A stretch of 64,000 nt of DNA from Isoetes taiwanensis (lineage: Eukaryota > Streptophyta > Lycopodiopsida > Isoetales > Isoetaceae), in assembly GCA_021234155.1 (NCBI GenBank), contig JAJEKV010000023.1, positions 6,980,009 to 7,044,008 of the forward strand. The letters are read 5' to 3'. The notes under the pieces are model-generated. The model did no database searches and was not told the origin of the DNA. It was given only the letters and a program-made list of their open reading frames with translations. This document shows positions 34,101 to 46,199 of this stretch, piece after piece. The first letter of the stretch is position 1, and each line of letters starts with the position of its first letter. A program made the translations under genes and the position numbers.

Positions 34101-34914
34101 AACTTGCATTGTCTACTTTCGTTTGCTAGATTGACTGTCTCACCGGGAGCAGGAGAGTTCAATACTTAAGGCATGCTCGGGGGACCAAACATGGTATACA
34201 TCAAACAGTTGCGCTCACGATTCACAGTGTTGTCGACTAGTGCTCATCCATGCTTCCATGCTGATCCCTTCCCTAAACTTAGTGTTGTCGACTATTGCAT
34301 ACAAGTTTGCTTGGATTGAAAATTATTTCCTTTCATATGATTTTTGTAATTACTCCTAAGCATCTTCAACAGATGGAGCCTCTACCATTTGGGGCATTAG
34401 AGTGTCATCTAGATAGCGCAGGATTCTATTTTTTGCCCGTTGCCCCCACTGGGCAACATAATGACTTTTGTTTCTATTTGAGTTCTTAGATTTTGCAGAT
34501 TGAAGATCTTGATAGGGGACATTGATATTGAAGTCAAATTTAGGAAAAGGGAACTTAGTTTGCAAAATAAACTATGCACTAGAAGACTCTGGGTTATTTG
34601 AAGTTTGGAAGATGCCTATTTGAAGTTTGGAAGATCAGAGGTTGAAGTTTGGAAGATTCCATGGTATTATATCTCAAGTTCTTAGCCACATTTTTCATCT
34701 TTACACCTATACTTCATTTTTATCCCCATTATGCCTACTTTCCTATAAATCCACCTTTGGAATCTTTTGCCTAGACCGTATTTTCCTATGCATATCCCCT
34801 TGGGCCATTCATGTTTACCACTTTGACCCTCTACCTTCTAAAGCTCCACACCTTCGCGATTTTGATCAGATATTCATGTTTAGATCAATGCATCATTGGA
34901 GCAAGCTGTTATAG
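34101..34914. other. No supportable gene; short tandem repeat
   Basis: AT-rich sequence with no coding signal I trust. TTGAAGTTTGGAAGAT occurs three times at about 24-base steps between 34,597 and 34,655. Confidence 0.4.
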
Positions 34915-35764
34915 AAATATTGAGGATACACAAATTCGTTATAGTGGATGGGTTTTGCAAATGAATTGTGTGCTTATATTGAGATTGATGCATTCTACCA
35001 AATGCTATCTGAATCGAATCTCAAACCTTGACCCAGAGCGTCTCCCTACCTTGGCGCTTATACACTCTCAAGGAAAACTAAATGGATGGTATACTACAAT
35101 AATCAAATGGGCAAATAAATGGGGTATATTGCCCAGCAGCTGGCCTCATAAATGTTACAAACTTTTGTATCAGCAAAAGCAGTTCCCAAGCTTTGGGAAG
35201 ATTGTGAAAATAGTGTGAAAGCGGCGTTCTATTCTATTCTATAAAAAAGAAATGAATAGCCTTGATATCTATGGCGAGCAGCCATATCTCGGACAAGAGA
35301 TAAGACTAAACCTGAGAAATATCATTTCTAAGACGCGGCTCTCCTCCCATCACCTCACCATAGAAACTGGGAGATAGCAAGATTTAGCTCGCGAAGATCG
35401 GTTATATCCATGCTGCTTGGCGGAACTACAGGTTGAAAATGAGGCCTATGTTTTGCTCTCTTGCCCATCATACAAGCATATTCGGGAGATCTTTGGTATT
35501 AATGATGATAACCTCCAAGATTTATTCAGGGTACAGCCATCCAAACTGGGATTATACTTGAAATCTATTTCCAGGGAAAGATTGGATGTCATATACCTAT
35601 ATGAGCATATGTCACTACTCGAAAGCTCTGGAATATTTATGTTTTGACGTTTTCATTTAGAGTTCTTTAGGACTTTTTATTGCCTAAATAATCCATTGTA
35701 CTGTCTTGCCATATGGACCTGGGGGTCCTTCAAATGGCGTGAAAAATATTGATTGATTGATTGC
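34915..35764 (+). pseudogene. LINE-3 3' end (5'-truncated copy)
   Basis: The plus strand encodes the C-terminus of an APE-type LINE: LQMNCVLILRLMHSTKCYLN, LSSHHLTIETG and CCLAELQVENEAYVLLSCPS, then YKHIREIFGIND, a C-x2-C...C zinc knuckle as in LINE-2 but clearly diverged. It ends with an ATTGATTGATTG microsatellite tail at about 35,748-35,764, typical of several LINE clades. A shortened duplicate lies at 37,571-38,665. Confidence 0.7.
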
Positions 35765-36420
35765 AGCAGTGCGTGGAAGTAGCTTGGAGGTTTACTGAAT
35801 CCAGGAATTGGCTCTATTCGAGATGTAAGGTCAGTTATTTTTGGGATGCCTCCAGGAATTGTGCATGTGGAGAAGGTGGAAAAACGAAGGAAGCATTTTT
35901 GGTATGAGACTGGTGAAGAGACAGATGATGAGCAGTTGGCAGCATTTGAAGAATCTGATGCCCCTACAGACACCCCATACGAGTTTTTGGCCAGAATTTA
36001 TTTCGTTACACATAGGTGACAAAAGTCTTGATGTGAATTAGGTGTTGCCATCTAGTTGTACACCACAAGTTGTCCATAGTTATAATATGAATAATGTTTG
36101 TAAGAAATAAGAATGTTTCCATGTCCATGTTGACTTGCTCTCCAAGGAGGTTTTGACAACAATTAGAAATGTGAAGGAGAGTTTGTGCAATAGCCTACAG
36201 AAGATGTAAGATGCCTTGGAATTCCTTGAGAAGGAGGACTTGAAGATATCATTGAGGTAGAGACATTCTTTTCATGGCCACATGAACCTGCTCAGAGGAG
36301 TTCTCATCCGGCATGTGAATGCCCTATATCGCATGGCAATTAAGCACCCTAGAACTATGAAAGCACGAAGATATGTGCATTGTACAGGTGTTTTTACTCA
36401 TGAAATATGGTTCTCTTGGC
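35765..36420 (+). pseudogene. Rep-family gene, C-terminal half (R2)
   Basis: The segment DVRSVIFGMPPGIVHVEKVE and KRRKHFWYETGEETDDEQL aligns with DVRYVLYGIPAGMEPIQRLG and KGRKRYWDEAGT of the 62 kb Rep-like gene. After about 100 bases, TTIRNVKESLCNSLQKM and HSFHGHMNLLRGVLIRHVNA align with the 63.3-63.5 kb part. The HUH half is missing; LINE-3 abuts it at 35,764. Stops (for example TAA at 36,206) show a relic. Confidence 0.55.
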
Positions 36421-37560
36421 TTTTGTGAGATGTCTCCTGCGTGTCCTTTCCTGTTCTGTGGGTTTTGGCATGTGACAGCATGCCTAACAGACATTGTAAT
36501 GCTTGTTGTCAATGTAATATACACATGGATCTCTTTTGTCTACTCTCTTGTATCCGTAGTTTAGAGTGATATAGAGTATTTCATTCTGAATTATATGGTT
36601 TATTGTTGGGTGCTTTTTTCTTCAATGGGGTATTCAATGGTTGGAAAAAAAAAATGCAATTAGATGATAAGGTTGAACTTACCATGTTTATCTTATTATT
36701 CTGATTTGCACTGAGTAAAAAAATTAGGTGAGATGTCCATGGAGTGGTCACATGTTTCTTTTGAGCAAAACCACCGTAAATTGGATGGTCCTTTGGTAGA
36801 CAATAACTTTTTTCCTTTGTCCTTTGGGAGGCATGATTTTGTCTTATAAATATCCCCTCTCATAAATTCAAGTTTGCCGCTCAAAGAGCTAAGGTGGGGA
36901 GATTAGTTGGTGCATTGGATGCAAGGGCTATTCATGGTGGGACAAGGTAATGGGGAAATTGGCACCCTAGAACTATGAAAGCACGAAGATATGTGCATTG
37001 TACAAGTGTTTTTACTGTTGAAATATGGTTCTCTTGGCTTCTGTGAGATGTCTCCTGCATGCCCTTTCCTGTTCTGTGGGTTTTGGCATGTGACAGCATG
37101 CCAAACAGACATTGTAATGCTTGATGTCAATGTAATATACACATGGATCTCTTTTGTCTACTCTCTTGTATCCGTAGTTTAGAGTGATACAGAGTATTTC
37201 ATTCTGAATTATATGGTTTATTGTTGGGTGTTTTTTTCTTCAATGGGGTATTTAATGGTTGGAAATAAAAAAGAAAAAAAAAATACCATTAGATGATAAG
37301 GTTGAACTTACCATGTTTATCTTATTATTCTGATTTGCATTGAGTAAAAAAATTAGGTGAGATGTCCCTGGAGTGGTCACATGTTTCTTTTGAGCAAAAC
37401 CACCGTAAATTGGATGGTCCTTTGGTAGACAATAACTTTTTCCCTTTGTCCTTTGGGAGGCATGATTTTGTCTTATAAATATCCCCTCTCATAAATTCAA
37501 GTTTGCCACTCAAAGAGCTAAGGTGGGGAGATTAGTTGGTGCATAGGATGGATGGAAGGG
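36347..37560. repeat. Tandem duplication of the Rep-gene 3' tail (two copies of about 610 bp)
   Basis: ACCCTAGAACTATGAAAGCA starts both copies (36,347 and 36,963). They run through GTGTTTTTACT...CCGTAGTTTAGAGTGATA to GGGGAGATTAGTTGGTGCAT with few differences. A third copy is at 52,076-52,690. They are probably the 3' UTR and flank of the Rep-family gene. Confidence 0.85.
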
Positions 37561-37570
37561 CTATTCATGG

Positions 37571-38680
37571 CCATAGAAACTGGGAGAGAGCAAGATTTAG
37601 CTCGCGAAGATCGGTTATGTCCATGCTGCTTGGCAGAACCACAGGTTGAAGATGAGGCCTATGCTTTGCTCTTTTGCCTATCATACAAGCATATTCGGGA
37701 GATCTTTGGTATTAATGATGATAACTCCAAGATTTATTCAGGGTACAGCCATCCAAACTGGGATTATACTTGAAGTCTATTTTCAGGGAAAGACTGGATG
37801 TCATATACCTATATGAGCATATGTCACCACTCGAAAGCTCTGGATACTACTCATGCTCTGTTAGGGCGCAGAAAACTTAGGGCGGCGGCGGCGGCCGCCC
37901 AACTCTGTTTTTTTCAGGATGATCAGCGAGGCTGGAAGGCACGGACAGCTAGGGGAGACTTTGGAATAATGAAAGGTAAGCATGGATTCTTCCAGAATGA
38001 TGCTAGGGATTTGCAATGGGGCTTTTTGGACGGGAGACCAAGGAGACCTAACAGCTGATCAGAGCTTATTGGGGTTTGGACTTATGCCTTAGGTAGCAGG
38101 AAAAAGATTGGCATGTGGACCACTCCATTTGGAGGAGGCCTATAGGGACTGCATATTGCTTGGAAGATGGGTGACTACTCCATAGTACATTTTGGAAATG
38201 GGGTGCAGTAGCCCTTTAGTACTGCAGTATGGAGCATCTCTGGTCAAGTTAACGCGCGGGAAGATACTTGTCTTTTCTTTCTTTTGTTTAACTAGGGTAT
38301 CTATCGGTGGGGAGCTTCAAGTTGTCCATGCTTCAATAATCAGTCTATGTAGCCAAGATGTTGTAAAAGCATGTAGCTAGAATTTGTTCCAAGTTTGGGC
38401 TTACTATTGTGCTACTTCTTCCTATGGGGCCATTTGGGCCACTTTGTAATAAGGTCTTCGAGCCACTTTTTATTAATAGAAAATCATAAATTTCGTACCC
38501 TCAAAAAAAAAAAAAAAAAAAAAGGGCTCTGGAATGTTTATGTTCTGACGTTTTCATTCTAGAGTTCTTTAGGACTTTTTATTGCCTAAATAATCCATTG
38601 TATTGTCTTGCCATATGGACCTGGGGGTCCCTCAAATGGCGTGAAAAATATTGATTGATTGATTGCAGCAGCACATGGAA
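37571..38680 (+). repeat. Second LINE-3 3'-end copy (segmental duplication)
   Basis: CCATAGAAACTGGGAGAGAG repeats 35,351 onward with about 95% identity, including CCLAEPQVEDEAYALLF, and continues after an internal insertion (37,847-38,523) to the same ATTGATTGATTG tail. Because LINE-3 and the Rep tail are adjacent in both places, the module was duplicated after the LINE inserted. Confidence 0.8.
37847..38523 (+). mobile_element. Retroposed insertion with poly(A) tail
   Basis: The insertion splits the duplicate at GCTCTGG, repeated on both sides (TSD of about 7 bases). It ends in TTCGTACCCTC and about 22 A residues. No ORF of note; GCGGCGGCGGCGGCCGCC lies near its 5' end. This fits a 5'-truncated LINE or SINE-like retroposon. 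Confidence 0.7.
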
Positions 38681-38947
38681 ACAACTTGGAGGTTTACTGA
38701 ATCCAGGAATTGGCTCTATTCGAGATGCAGTTGGCGGCATTTGAAGAATCCGATGCCCCTACAGACACCTCATACGAGTCTTGGCCAGAATTTATTTCGT
38801 TACACATAGGTGGCAAAAGTCTTGATGTGAATTAGGTGTTGCCATCTAGTTGTACATCACAAGTTGTCCATAGTTATAATATGAATAATGTTTGTAAGGA
38901 ATAAGAATGTTTCCATGCCCATGTTAACTTGCTCTCCAAGGAGGTTT
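38681..38947 (+). pseudogene. Rep-family gene relic, left part (R3)
   Basis: Equivalent to 35,765-36,135 with a 120-base internal deletion (GAGATG joined to CAGTTGGCGGCATTTGAAG). It continues at 51,883 after the gypsy element. Confidence 0.6.
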
Positions 38948-40651
38948 TGTGACGTCCCCTACTCGTATACGGTGCACTCACCGTATACAACCAGGAGTTC
39001 ATCCCCCATACCAGCTCCGTGCCAATACAGGGCCCTCCACATGACACTGCAACCGTAACGGGTTCCAGTGGGAAGAGTGGAAGGGTCATTGCACCCCGTC
39101 TCCCTCAGGGCCTACCTAGCTGCGGAAGCGTAAACATACATGTCAGTAGCACATACATCAACATCATATGACCATCGCGAAGGATGGTCCTCCACATATC
39201 TGCATAGACAAAGATCAGCACATCACATAGGGAATCCTACCCAAGGCTCGCATACGGGGATGGACCGACAAGCTTGGGTCTCCGTGAGTTCATTGCGCAT
39301 GCAATTCATGGCAATGGATTTGGGCGGCATAAGAACATGGCCTAGGGTTGTCCACTCCATCCGGGCCTCCCTGCACACTTTGCGTAGTAGGTTGAAAAGT
39401 GTTGGGACCCGACCGTCGCCCGATGCATAGCCAAGGGGCTATATCCCTGGGGTTACATCTCCCGCCCGATGGGGCGTGTAGGGATTTCTCCCTCCGGAGA
39501 TCTACAATGCTGACTCAAGGTGACTAGAGGGCCACTGCCCGTATTCGACTTGAACTCAATGGAAGGTCATATTCACCACCTCACGAGTGTCGAGCCCATG
39601 CCTTGCCCACACGCTAGCGGGCAAGCCATTAGACCTAGTCACGGTGACCCCCTAGCAGCCTTTACACACCGGAGGGGTCGCTCAAGTGTCGAACATGAAC
39701 CTCCTTATAAGCCAGTCTGGCCCCTTCACCCACAACCAGGTGTGGCTCTTGTGCACAGGCCGCATCTATAGTGTGCTAGAGAGGCTACTCTAGGAGCATC
39801 AACTACAAAGCTTTAGGTCTCTACCCCCTTCCCAATACACCTGAGTTCATAGAGATACATCATCCATATACATCACGTAAGAACTAAAGAACAAGATCTA
39901 ATCTATATCATAGAGTTAGGTTCTTTAGTTAGAATCTGCTATCTAGAGTTCTAGAGGGGCTGCTATGGCCAATCTAATAGGCTAAACCCACTCGATTCAA
40001 TGCCTAAGATAGGGTTTAGACTATCTAATTGGCCAAATACCGATCCTTGAGGGGCTCCTCCTCGACTGAGCTTCGACCATCCTGGCCGAGGCCAATCTAG
40101 AGAAAACTAAGGTTGCAATTCTCCCCATCGAGTTCGGGATGCGGTTTTAATTTGAGGAGGCAGCCAAAACAGAAAGTTCAAGCCCCTAAAATCGAAAATT
40201 AGGTTAGTTAGGGTTTCCAACCCTATATAGACAAGGGGTGGTTAGGGTTTCCAATTATCCCCTTTTGGCATGTGGGATAATTGGTAATGGGCCCACTTGC
40301 CTTTAAGGGCTAGGTGGCCAAATGTGCCCACATGGAAATGTGTGCACCCAAATGTGCTCACATGGAAATGTGTGCACATTAATGAATGTGTACATTGGAA
40401 AATGTGCACATTACTTGCACCTATGGGTATGGCCCACTTGGCATCAAGTGGCCACATGGAAATGTGTGCCCTCATTAATGTGTACATTGGAAAATGTGCA
40501 CATTAATACTAATGCACATTCTTAGCAGTTGCCCCCTAGGGGCTACCCACTTGGCTATACGTTGGCGTACACGTCAATCGGGGTGGCGTGTACGCGTGAC
40601 GTGGCAGTACAATATACGTCCTGGGAGCGTATACTGTGCTGGAACGTCACA
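38948..40651 (-). repeat. 3' LTR of the chromovirus
   Basis: Starts TGTGACGTCCCC and ends GGAACGTCACA, with TG...CA and a TGTGACG/CGTCACA inverted terminal repeat. It contains several copies of an ACATGGAAATGTGTGCAC-type motif at 40,328-40,510. Confidence 0.9.
40328..40515. repeat. ATGTGCACAT-type repeats inside the LTR
   Basis: Four or more degenerate copies of ACATGGAAATGTGTGCAC and AATGTGCACATTA, many palindromic (ATGTGCACAT). The same array is at 51,551-51,740 in the other LTR. The LTR is where transcription control would sit, but no promoter was identified. Confidence 0.6.
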
Positions 40652-40670
40652 TTCTCCCCACCTTGAAATG
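40652..40670 (-). promoter_or_regulatory. Polypurine tract
   Basis: On the minus strand, AAGGTGGGGAGAA lies directly before the 3' LTR, the position of the plus-strand primer. A second GGTGGGGAGAA lies at about 40,696-40,708. Confidence 0.7.
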
Positions 40671-41510
40671 ATGTCCGTCCCGCAAAGATCGCGGGTTCTC
40701 CCCACCTTGGAATCTTCCTAACCTGCAATCAACCTGATGCATACGATATACTACTAAAATACTTACACATTTATTACGATTACCTTAAGGTAATACTTTT
40801 ATCACATTATTATATTATAAAATAACTTATCAATTCACAACATTACTAACAGATTACTCCAACATTCCCTTAACATTACTATTAAGTTTATCAAAATTTA
40901 AAATTAACGTTCGAGGTACCCTTGATTCCTTGCAACACATTCCAACAAAATTTGTGTTGCAATTCTTAAATTCGACCTCCTTGCCCTCCGGGCGCTTTTC
41001 CGGCTCAGCAGTGTCGACACTCACGTTAGTACCATTTAATTATTAATTAAAATTTTTGGTTATATGGTGACCACCCCACCTATCTACATGGATGCATGGC
41101 TAATCTCCCGGCGTAGGAAGGGGGAATCTTCCATTATGGCGCGGAGACAAATACATGCCTATATGCCGCTCATGCCTACACCTCTAGTTGCCCAGCGTGG
41201 AGGATATCCTTCTCGCGTGGGGGGCGCGAAGGATAGATTCCTCCTATCAAAGCATATATGGGGCTAAAGGTGCTTTTCCTATCAATGCATTCCTCAATGA
41301 CCTCCTTTCTCTCGAGGTCGTCTACTTCCGTGGGACAGAAGTAGACTTTCTAATCTACCTTCCACTCGCCCAAGCGGAAACGCGGTCATGCCTACATTGA
41401 CATTACACCACGCCCTAGAGATCACCGTAGTGGTCCCATCATCGGTGACAACGCATGCGACCCATACTAAGCATAGGTGGCATGCGTAGATTAATCTTAC
41501 TACACAAGAA

Positions 41511-41862
41511 TTAACCTACACAAATCGACATGCCTGAGCCGATTTCTTTGGAGATGACCTTGTCGTCCCATTGCTCCATAAACTGTGGGTACTGCTTTAC
41601 TAAATCTTTCTTAAGTACCCACGTGGCGTCTTCCACTGGTAAGTGTTTCCACTTGACCAAATCTTTGAGGAATTCGATCTCCTCTCGTTTTCTTGAAAGC
41701 TTTATCAAGAATCAATTCGGAACTATTTCCAAATGTTCTCCGTCATTTCCAACAGCGTTGGCGAATCCAAGACTTCGTCTGGATTTGGGGTATGCTTCTT
41801 CAGCAAACTCACGTGGAAGACCTTATGAATCTTTAGGTGTCTTTGGCAAGTCTAGCTTGTAG
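41511..41862 (-). pseudogene. Integrase C-terminus and chromodomain
   Basis: The minus strand at 41,708-41,511 reads KREEIEFLKDLVKWKHLPVE and DATWVLKKDLVKQYPQF, the chromodomain core (YLVKWKxxPxxxATWExxxxL) of chromoviruses, which directs insertion to chromatin. It lacks some aromatic-cage residues as read. The preceding integrase tail is scattered over frames. Confidence 0.75.
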
Positions 41863-42351
41863 GCTTGATTGCCTAGTTTCTCGACTATTACGAAAGGTCC
41901 AGCCCACCTTGGAGCAAGCTTCTTGCAATTGCCGATCCCCGAGCTTAGCCACCGCTTCACCTTAATCTTGAGCCAAACATCATCTCCGACTTTGAACTCT
42001 CTTCTTTCGTTCGATGCTTGTCGGCGATGCTCTTTTGATCGACTTCTTGCTGCTAGCGATAGCCACGAACTTCCTCTACAAGGCTGCCGATATCGGCCAA
42101 CATCTCACTGCGAAACTTCCACTTTTGACACGGGGTTGTGCCAAGTGTGCGGAGTTAGGCACTGATAGCCGTAATTGATCATAAACGGCGACATTTGGGA
42201 TGATTCCTGCTTGGTGCTATTGTATGCAAACTCCACCAAGTGAATAAATTCTTCCCACATACTTTGCTTATTCCGGACATAGTTTAAGTAGCATGTCCTC
42301 TAAAATCTGTTGGTCCGCTCCGTCCGGCCATCCGTCGAGGATGATATGCTG

Positions 42352-42648
42352 TCAGTGCTCATGGATAGCTTCGGATGGATCGCCGCAAGAAAGGGTCTTG
42401 CCAAAAAGGCTCATGAACTTCGGATCCCTGTCGGAGATGATCTCCCTTGGCATGCCATGGAGCCTGAAGATCTCTTTGGTGAAGAGCTTTGCTGTATCCA
42501 TGGCTGTATCTGTGGTTCTGCAAGGCACAAAATGTGCCATCTTCGACAACTTGTCGACCACTACCATTAAGGCATCCTTGCCTCTCGCTGTTCTTGGGAG
42601 TCCTGTGATGAAATCCATGCTGATTACCTCCCACTTAGCGTTTGGCAC
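42352..42648 (-). pseudogene. Integrase catalytic core
   Basis: WEVISMDFITGLPRTARGKD and ALMVVVDKLSKMAHFVPC, followed by IISDRDPKFMSLFGKTL, give the first two Asp residues of DDE (DF and DRDPKF). The Glu segment beyond is shifted in frame. Confidence 0.85.
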
Positions 42649-42673
42649 CGCTAATGGCTCTAATGCCCCTGAA

Positions 42674-43282
42674 TTAAGTGCGCTCTTCCTTCGTCTGGGG
42701 CATAGCGCGACATTCCTTGATGTAGCGAGCTATTTGCTTCTTCATTCCTGGCCAATAATAGCTGCTGCGCACTTTGAAATATGTTTTCATGAATCCCGCA
42801 TGGCCAGCTATTGGGCTGTTGTGCGTGTCATGGAGGATCAACTTCCTTACACCTGATGATTCGGGTACGCACAACTTGTTCTTATGGTATAACAGGTTGC
42901 CTTCCTTCCTATAATGCTTGAAGGCCTCCCGCTCTTTATCTGTTCTAGCCTCCTTAGAAAGGCTTGCCCATACTTCCTTGAAATCCACGTCCGTTGGCAA
43001 GGACTCTTCAATCCTCTTACCAAAGTCGCTGGAGAGCGTCGAAATTGCATTGCAATGCACTCTAGTTGTCAGGGGATGCCTTGAAAGCGCATCTGCTACC
43101 ACATTGAGCTTCCCCGGCTTGTAGACTATATGAAAGTCATATTCTTGAGGAACTCCATCCATCTCCACGCCTCGGATTAAGGTGTGGTTGCGTGAATACA
43201 TATTGGAGGCTCGATGGTCGGTATCCAATTGGAACTTCCTTCCCAAGAGATAATGCCTCCATATTCTTAATGCCCTCGACAA
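42674..43282 (-). pseudogene. RNase H end and integrase zinc-binding domain
   Basis: LLGRKFQLDTDHRA, EYDFHIVYKPGKLNVVADAL and SRHPLTT are the RNase H C-terminus. The ILHDTHNSPIAGHAGFMKTY, YYWPGMKKQIARYIKEC run is the HHCC zinc domain. Two shifts near 43,190-43,140 garble the LQYxFTQPxLN segment. Confidence 0.8.
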
Positions 43283-43630
43283 CCGCCCGACAACTCACGA
43301 TGCGTCGCGTTGGGTAGCGGCGTCTCGGCGTCGTTCATCTTCACGGAATCATCGCTACCACACGCTCTTCTTGCATAAGCCTTTGCACAGCTATCTTCTT
43401 TTCGCATCTGTTGCTACAAGCTTATCTTTCTCGGGTCCGGCGGGGGGTTAAGGCTGGGGCTGTTGTTAAAGCTTCCTTCAACAATTCAAACCCCTTTTGG
43501 GCTTTCTTGTGCCAATGCTCTGCAATCTTTCACCTTCTCGCCCTCGTCGGTGCATTACTTGGGGCTGCTATCTTAGCAAAGTTCTTCCGCGAACTTCTGT
43601 AGTACCACTGCTAGGCGAGGAAACTTGACT

Positions 43631-44277
43631 TCATGCACATTCTTGGTAGCGCCCGTACTGAATGACGGCCTCAATCTTGGCGGGGTCTGTTGAGATGCCT
43701 TCTGCTGAGATCACATGACCTAGATACTCCACTTTTTCTGTTGCGAAGTGGCACTTCGACAACTTGGCGTACAACTGGTGCCTCTTCAACTTCTCTAGCA
43801 CTCTTCTCAAGTGTTGCACGTGCTCTTCAAGGGATCTGCTATACACCAAAATGTCATCAAAGAAAACAATCACAAAGGTGTCCAGGAACTCCCTGAAGAT
43901 ATCGTTCATGAGCCTCATGAACGTTATGGGGGGCATTTGATAAGCGAAAGGCATTCACGTGAACTCATAATGCCCATACAGCGTTCACGGCGGTCTTATG
44001 GATATCCTCTTCCTTTATCCCGATCCGATGATATCCCCGACCTTAAGTCGATTTTTGAGAAGATCTTTGCACCTTGGAGCTGATCCATCAAGTCGCTCCC
44101 CGATCTTGGGAGCGCATACTTGTTCTTAATGGTGTGCTTATTCAACCGCCTATAGTCTATGCACATTCTCAAAGATCCATCCTTCTTCTTGACAAAAAAG
44201 AATGGGCGCCCAAACGGCGAGACACTAGGTCTAATGAAACCTAGGTCGAAAGCGGCTCCCGCTAATCGCTTCTTCAC
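43631..44277 (-). pseudogene. Chromovirus reverse transcriptase
   Basis: 44,277-43,996 reads [20 protein letters not shown] and [18 protein letters not shown] (motif A region, IDLRSG). 43,954-43,631 reads PPITFMRLMNDIFREFLDTF then VIVFFDDILVYSRSLEEHV, where FFDD replaces YxDD, and VEYLGHVISAEGISTDPAKI. The two frames are separated by one shift near 43,990. Confidence 0.85.
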
Positions 44278-44520
44278 TCAGGCAACTCCCTGTTGTCATT
44301 CTATATGGAGCCTTGCTTGTTGGCTTTGTTCTGGTTCGAAAAGCTATCTCACTTTTCGACTCCCCTATAAGGAGGGGAGCTGCTTGATCTCATCCGGAAA
44401 GAGATCATGGAACTCCGTGATTAGTTTGAGATACTTGCTTGGCAACTTGCGGAGCGTTGTCTTCTTTGCTTCCTTCGATTCCGCTCACTAATCTCAAGCT
44501 TGAAGATGTATGCCACTTGC

Positions 44521-44745
44521 TCACTCTTGATGCACTTGAGCAAAGTTTAGAAGACATGCACCGCATGATGGGAACAACTTCTTTGTTATCTCAATGATCT
44601 TGCCGTCGGGCGTTGGGAAGGTCACCTTAAGCTTTCCACGATCGATAATGGCCCCCGCTGGCCCAAGGTACTCCATTCCTATGATCAAGTCATACTTTCC
44701 AATGCCCATTACTTCTGCTCCCATCCGGATATTAATCCCCGGCAA
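44521..44745 (-). pseudogene. Aspartic protease region
   Basis: PGINIRMGAEVMGIGKYDLI followed by IGMEYLGPAGAIIDRGKLKV is the C-terminal half of the retropepsin (DxILGMxWL). The catalytic DSG lies upstream in another frame and was not confirmed. Confidence 0.65.
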
Positions 44746-45113
44746 GTCGATGTCGAAGTTAATTCTCTTGCCCGCCCGTCACCTTCTTGCACCACTTGCT
44801 AAAACAACGGGTCTTGGTTTTGACTTTAGCGGCTTCAACTTCAACATCTGAACCATTCAGGGGATGCAAAGTTATGGCTACTTCCCCGAGTCTATCAAGA
44901 CTATGAAGGACTTAGCTTTAGCCTTCCCCACTTGTGGAAATTACCTTATCTTGGCTCTCTCGCTTGCTTTCTGTATCTATTAAGGCAAAGATATGACACT
45001 CACCACAATATAGTCGCGGGCCTCTTCGCCGTCGTCGTCCAGGCAGCGTCCCAATCTCCCAACTCCGCTAGAGCTGCACTCATGACGTAGGGGCGGTTTT
45101 CGTCCCTATGGCC

Positions 45114-45356
45114 CTACTGGAAGCACACGAAGCACAACCGCTTTTCTATGCACTCCTGCCTCTTTTCCTTGGGCATCGCTTGCAAGAAGGATTGCCTTTG
45201 CTTTGGAGTAGTTTGACTTCTCCCCGCTTGTCCTTGAAGGACACACGCTTCTTCTCCTGCTTTGCTTCCCCCAGGTTTCCCACCATATTGGGTTCTAGGA
45301 CGGACCTGGGTAGGCGCCACAGGGGCTATAGCTTCCTGTCGCCTTGCCTTTCTCAC
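45114..45356 (-). pseudogene. gag nucleocapsid end with zinc knuckle
   Basis: A basic region, KEKRQECIEKRLCFVCFQ, is followed after a stop by GHRDE, consistent with a CCHC knuckle (CxxCxxxGHxxxxC) interrupted by a nonsense change. Confidence 0.55.
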
Positions 45357-45457
45357 GGAAATCTGCTGCTTGTGCCCGCTATTACGAGGTCACGACCCTG
45401 CAAGCTTATAGCCTTGGATTACGCCCGTCTTGTCCTAGGGTTTATTGCTCTCACAAG

Positions 45458-46127
45458 CTAGCGGATCTCCTCGTTCGACCCTCGATATAGCTTTCTCTTT
45501 GCATGCTTCTCTCCCAACCTCGGCACATCTGACCTTAGCCTCATGAATTCCTCTGTATATTTGAGGCCGATTTGTTGCCTTCTTTTAACTTTTGTAAAAA
45601 TCTTTGCATCATCTTTGGACTTATGTTCCCTTGGAACGTAATGGCGCTTGAAGGCTTTAGCAAACTTTCTGAACTTACAAGCATCCCTGCTTAAGCCGTG
45701 TGCCTTTGCATAACCCTTCCACCAAATCCGAGCGGCTCCTTTCAAGTTGGCTGTTGCAACTCTGCCTTTGTCCTTATCCTTCATGCCATAAGCATTTCCG
45801 TACTCGCTCATTTCGTCCAGCCATGCCTCTGCTTCCAAGCGACGCGCATTTCTCCCCACGAGAAGCTGTTCCGTTTCGGGCCTTCCATACATTGCCCAGT
45901 GCGGAATCTACCTTCTTCTGGTAGTCGGAGGCCCTGGTATCTCTTTGTCGTCCCTCTGGGGTGTTCCTCTGCCTTCCCTCTGTTGGTTCCTGAGCCTGCT
46001 CTTCCTCTTCCTCAGTTGGATGCGAGTGCGAACTTGAGTCGGAAAGATTCGGTGGGGATCTCCTTCTCTTGCTCCTCTTCTTGTCCCTTCCTTCCCTCAG
46101 GAGCTGATGCTTGCGGCAAGCGAGCAT
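45458..46127 (-). pseudogene. gag capsid region
   Basis: KGAARIWWKGYAKAHGLSRD, FAKAFKRHYVPREHKSKDDA and KYTEEFMRLRSDVPRLGEKH are the retrotransposon gag domain (AxxWW...FxxxFxxxFxP...YxxxFxxL). A charged linker with EEEEEQAQEP lies upstream in a second frame. Confidence 0.8.
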
Positions 46128-46199
46128 TGCCCACCGAACCTACTCACGCTTTGCAGGACGGTAATGCCTTTATACGCTCCCGGATCCGTCCTTATCGGG

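Noticed and set aside
40242-40525. Short open frames with CTHFHV-type repeats in the LTRs
   Set aside because: They are translations of the ATGTGCACAT nucleotide repeats, open on both strands at once.
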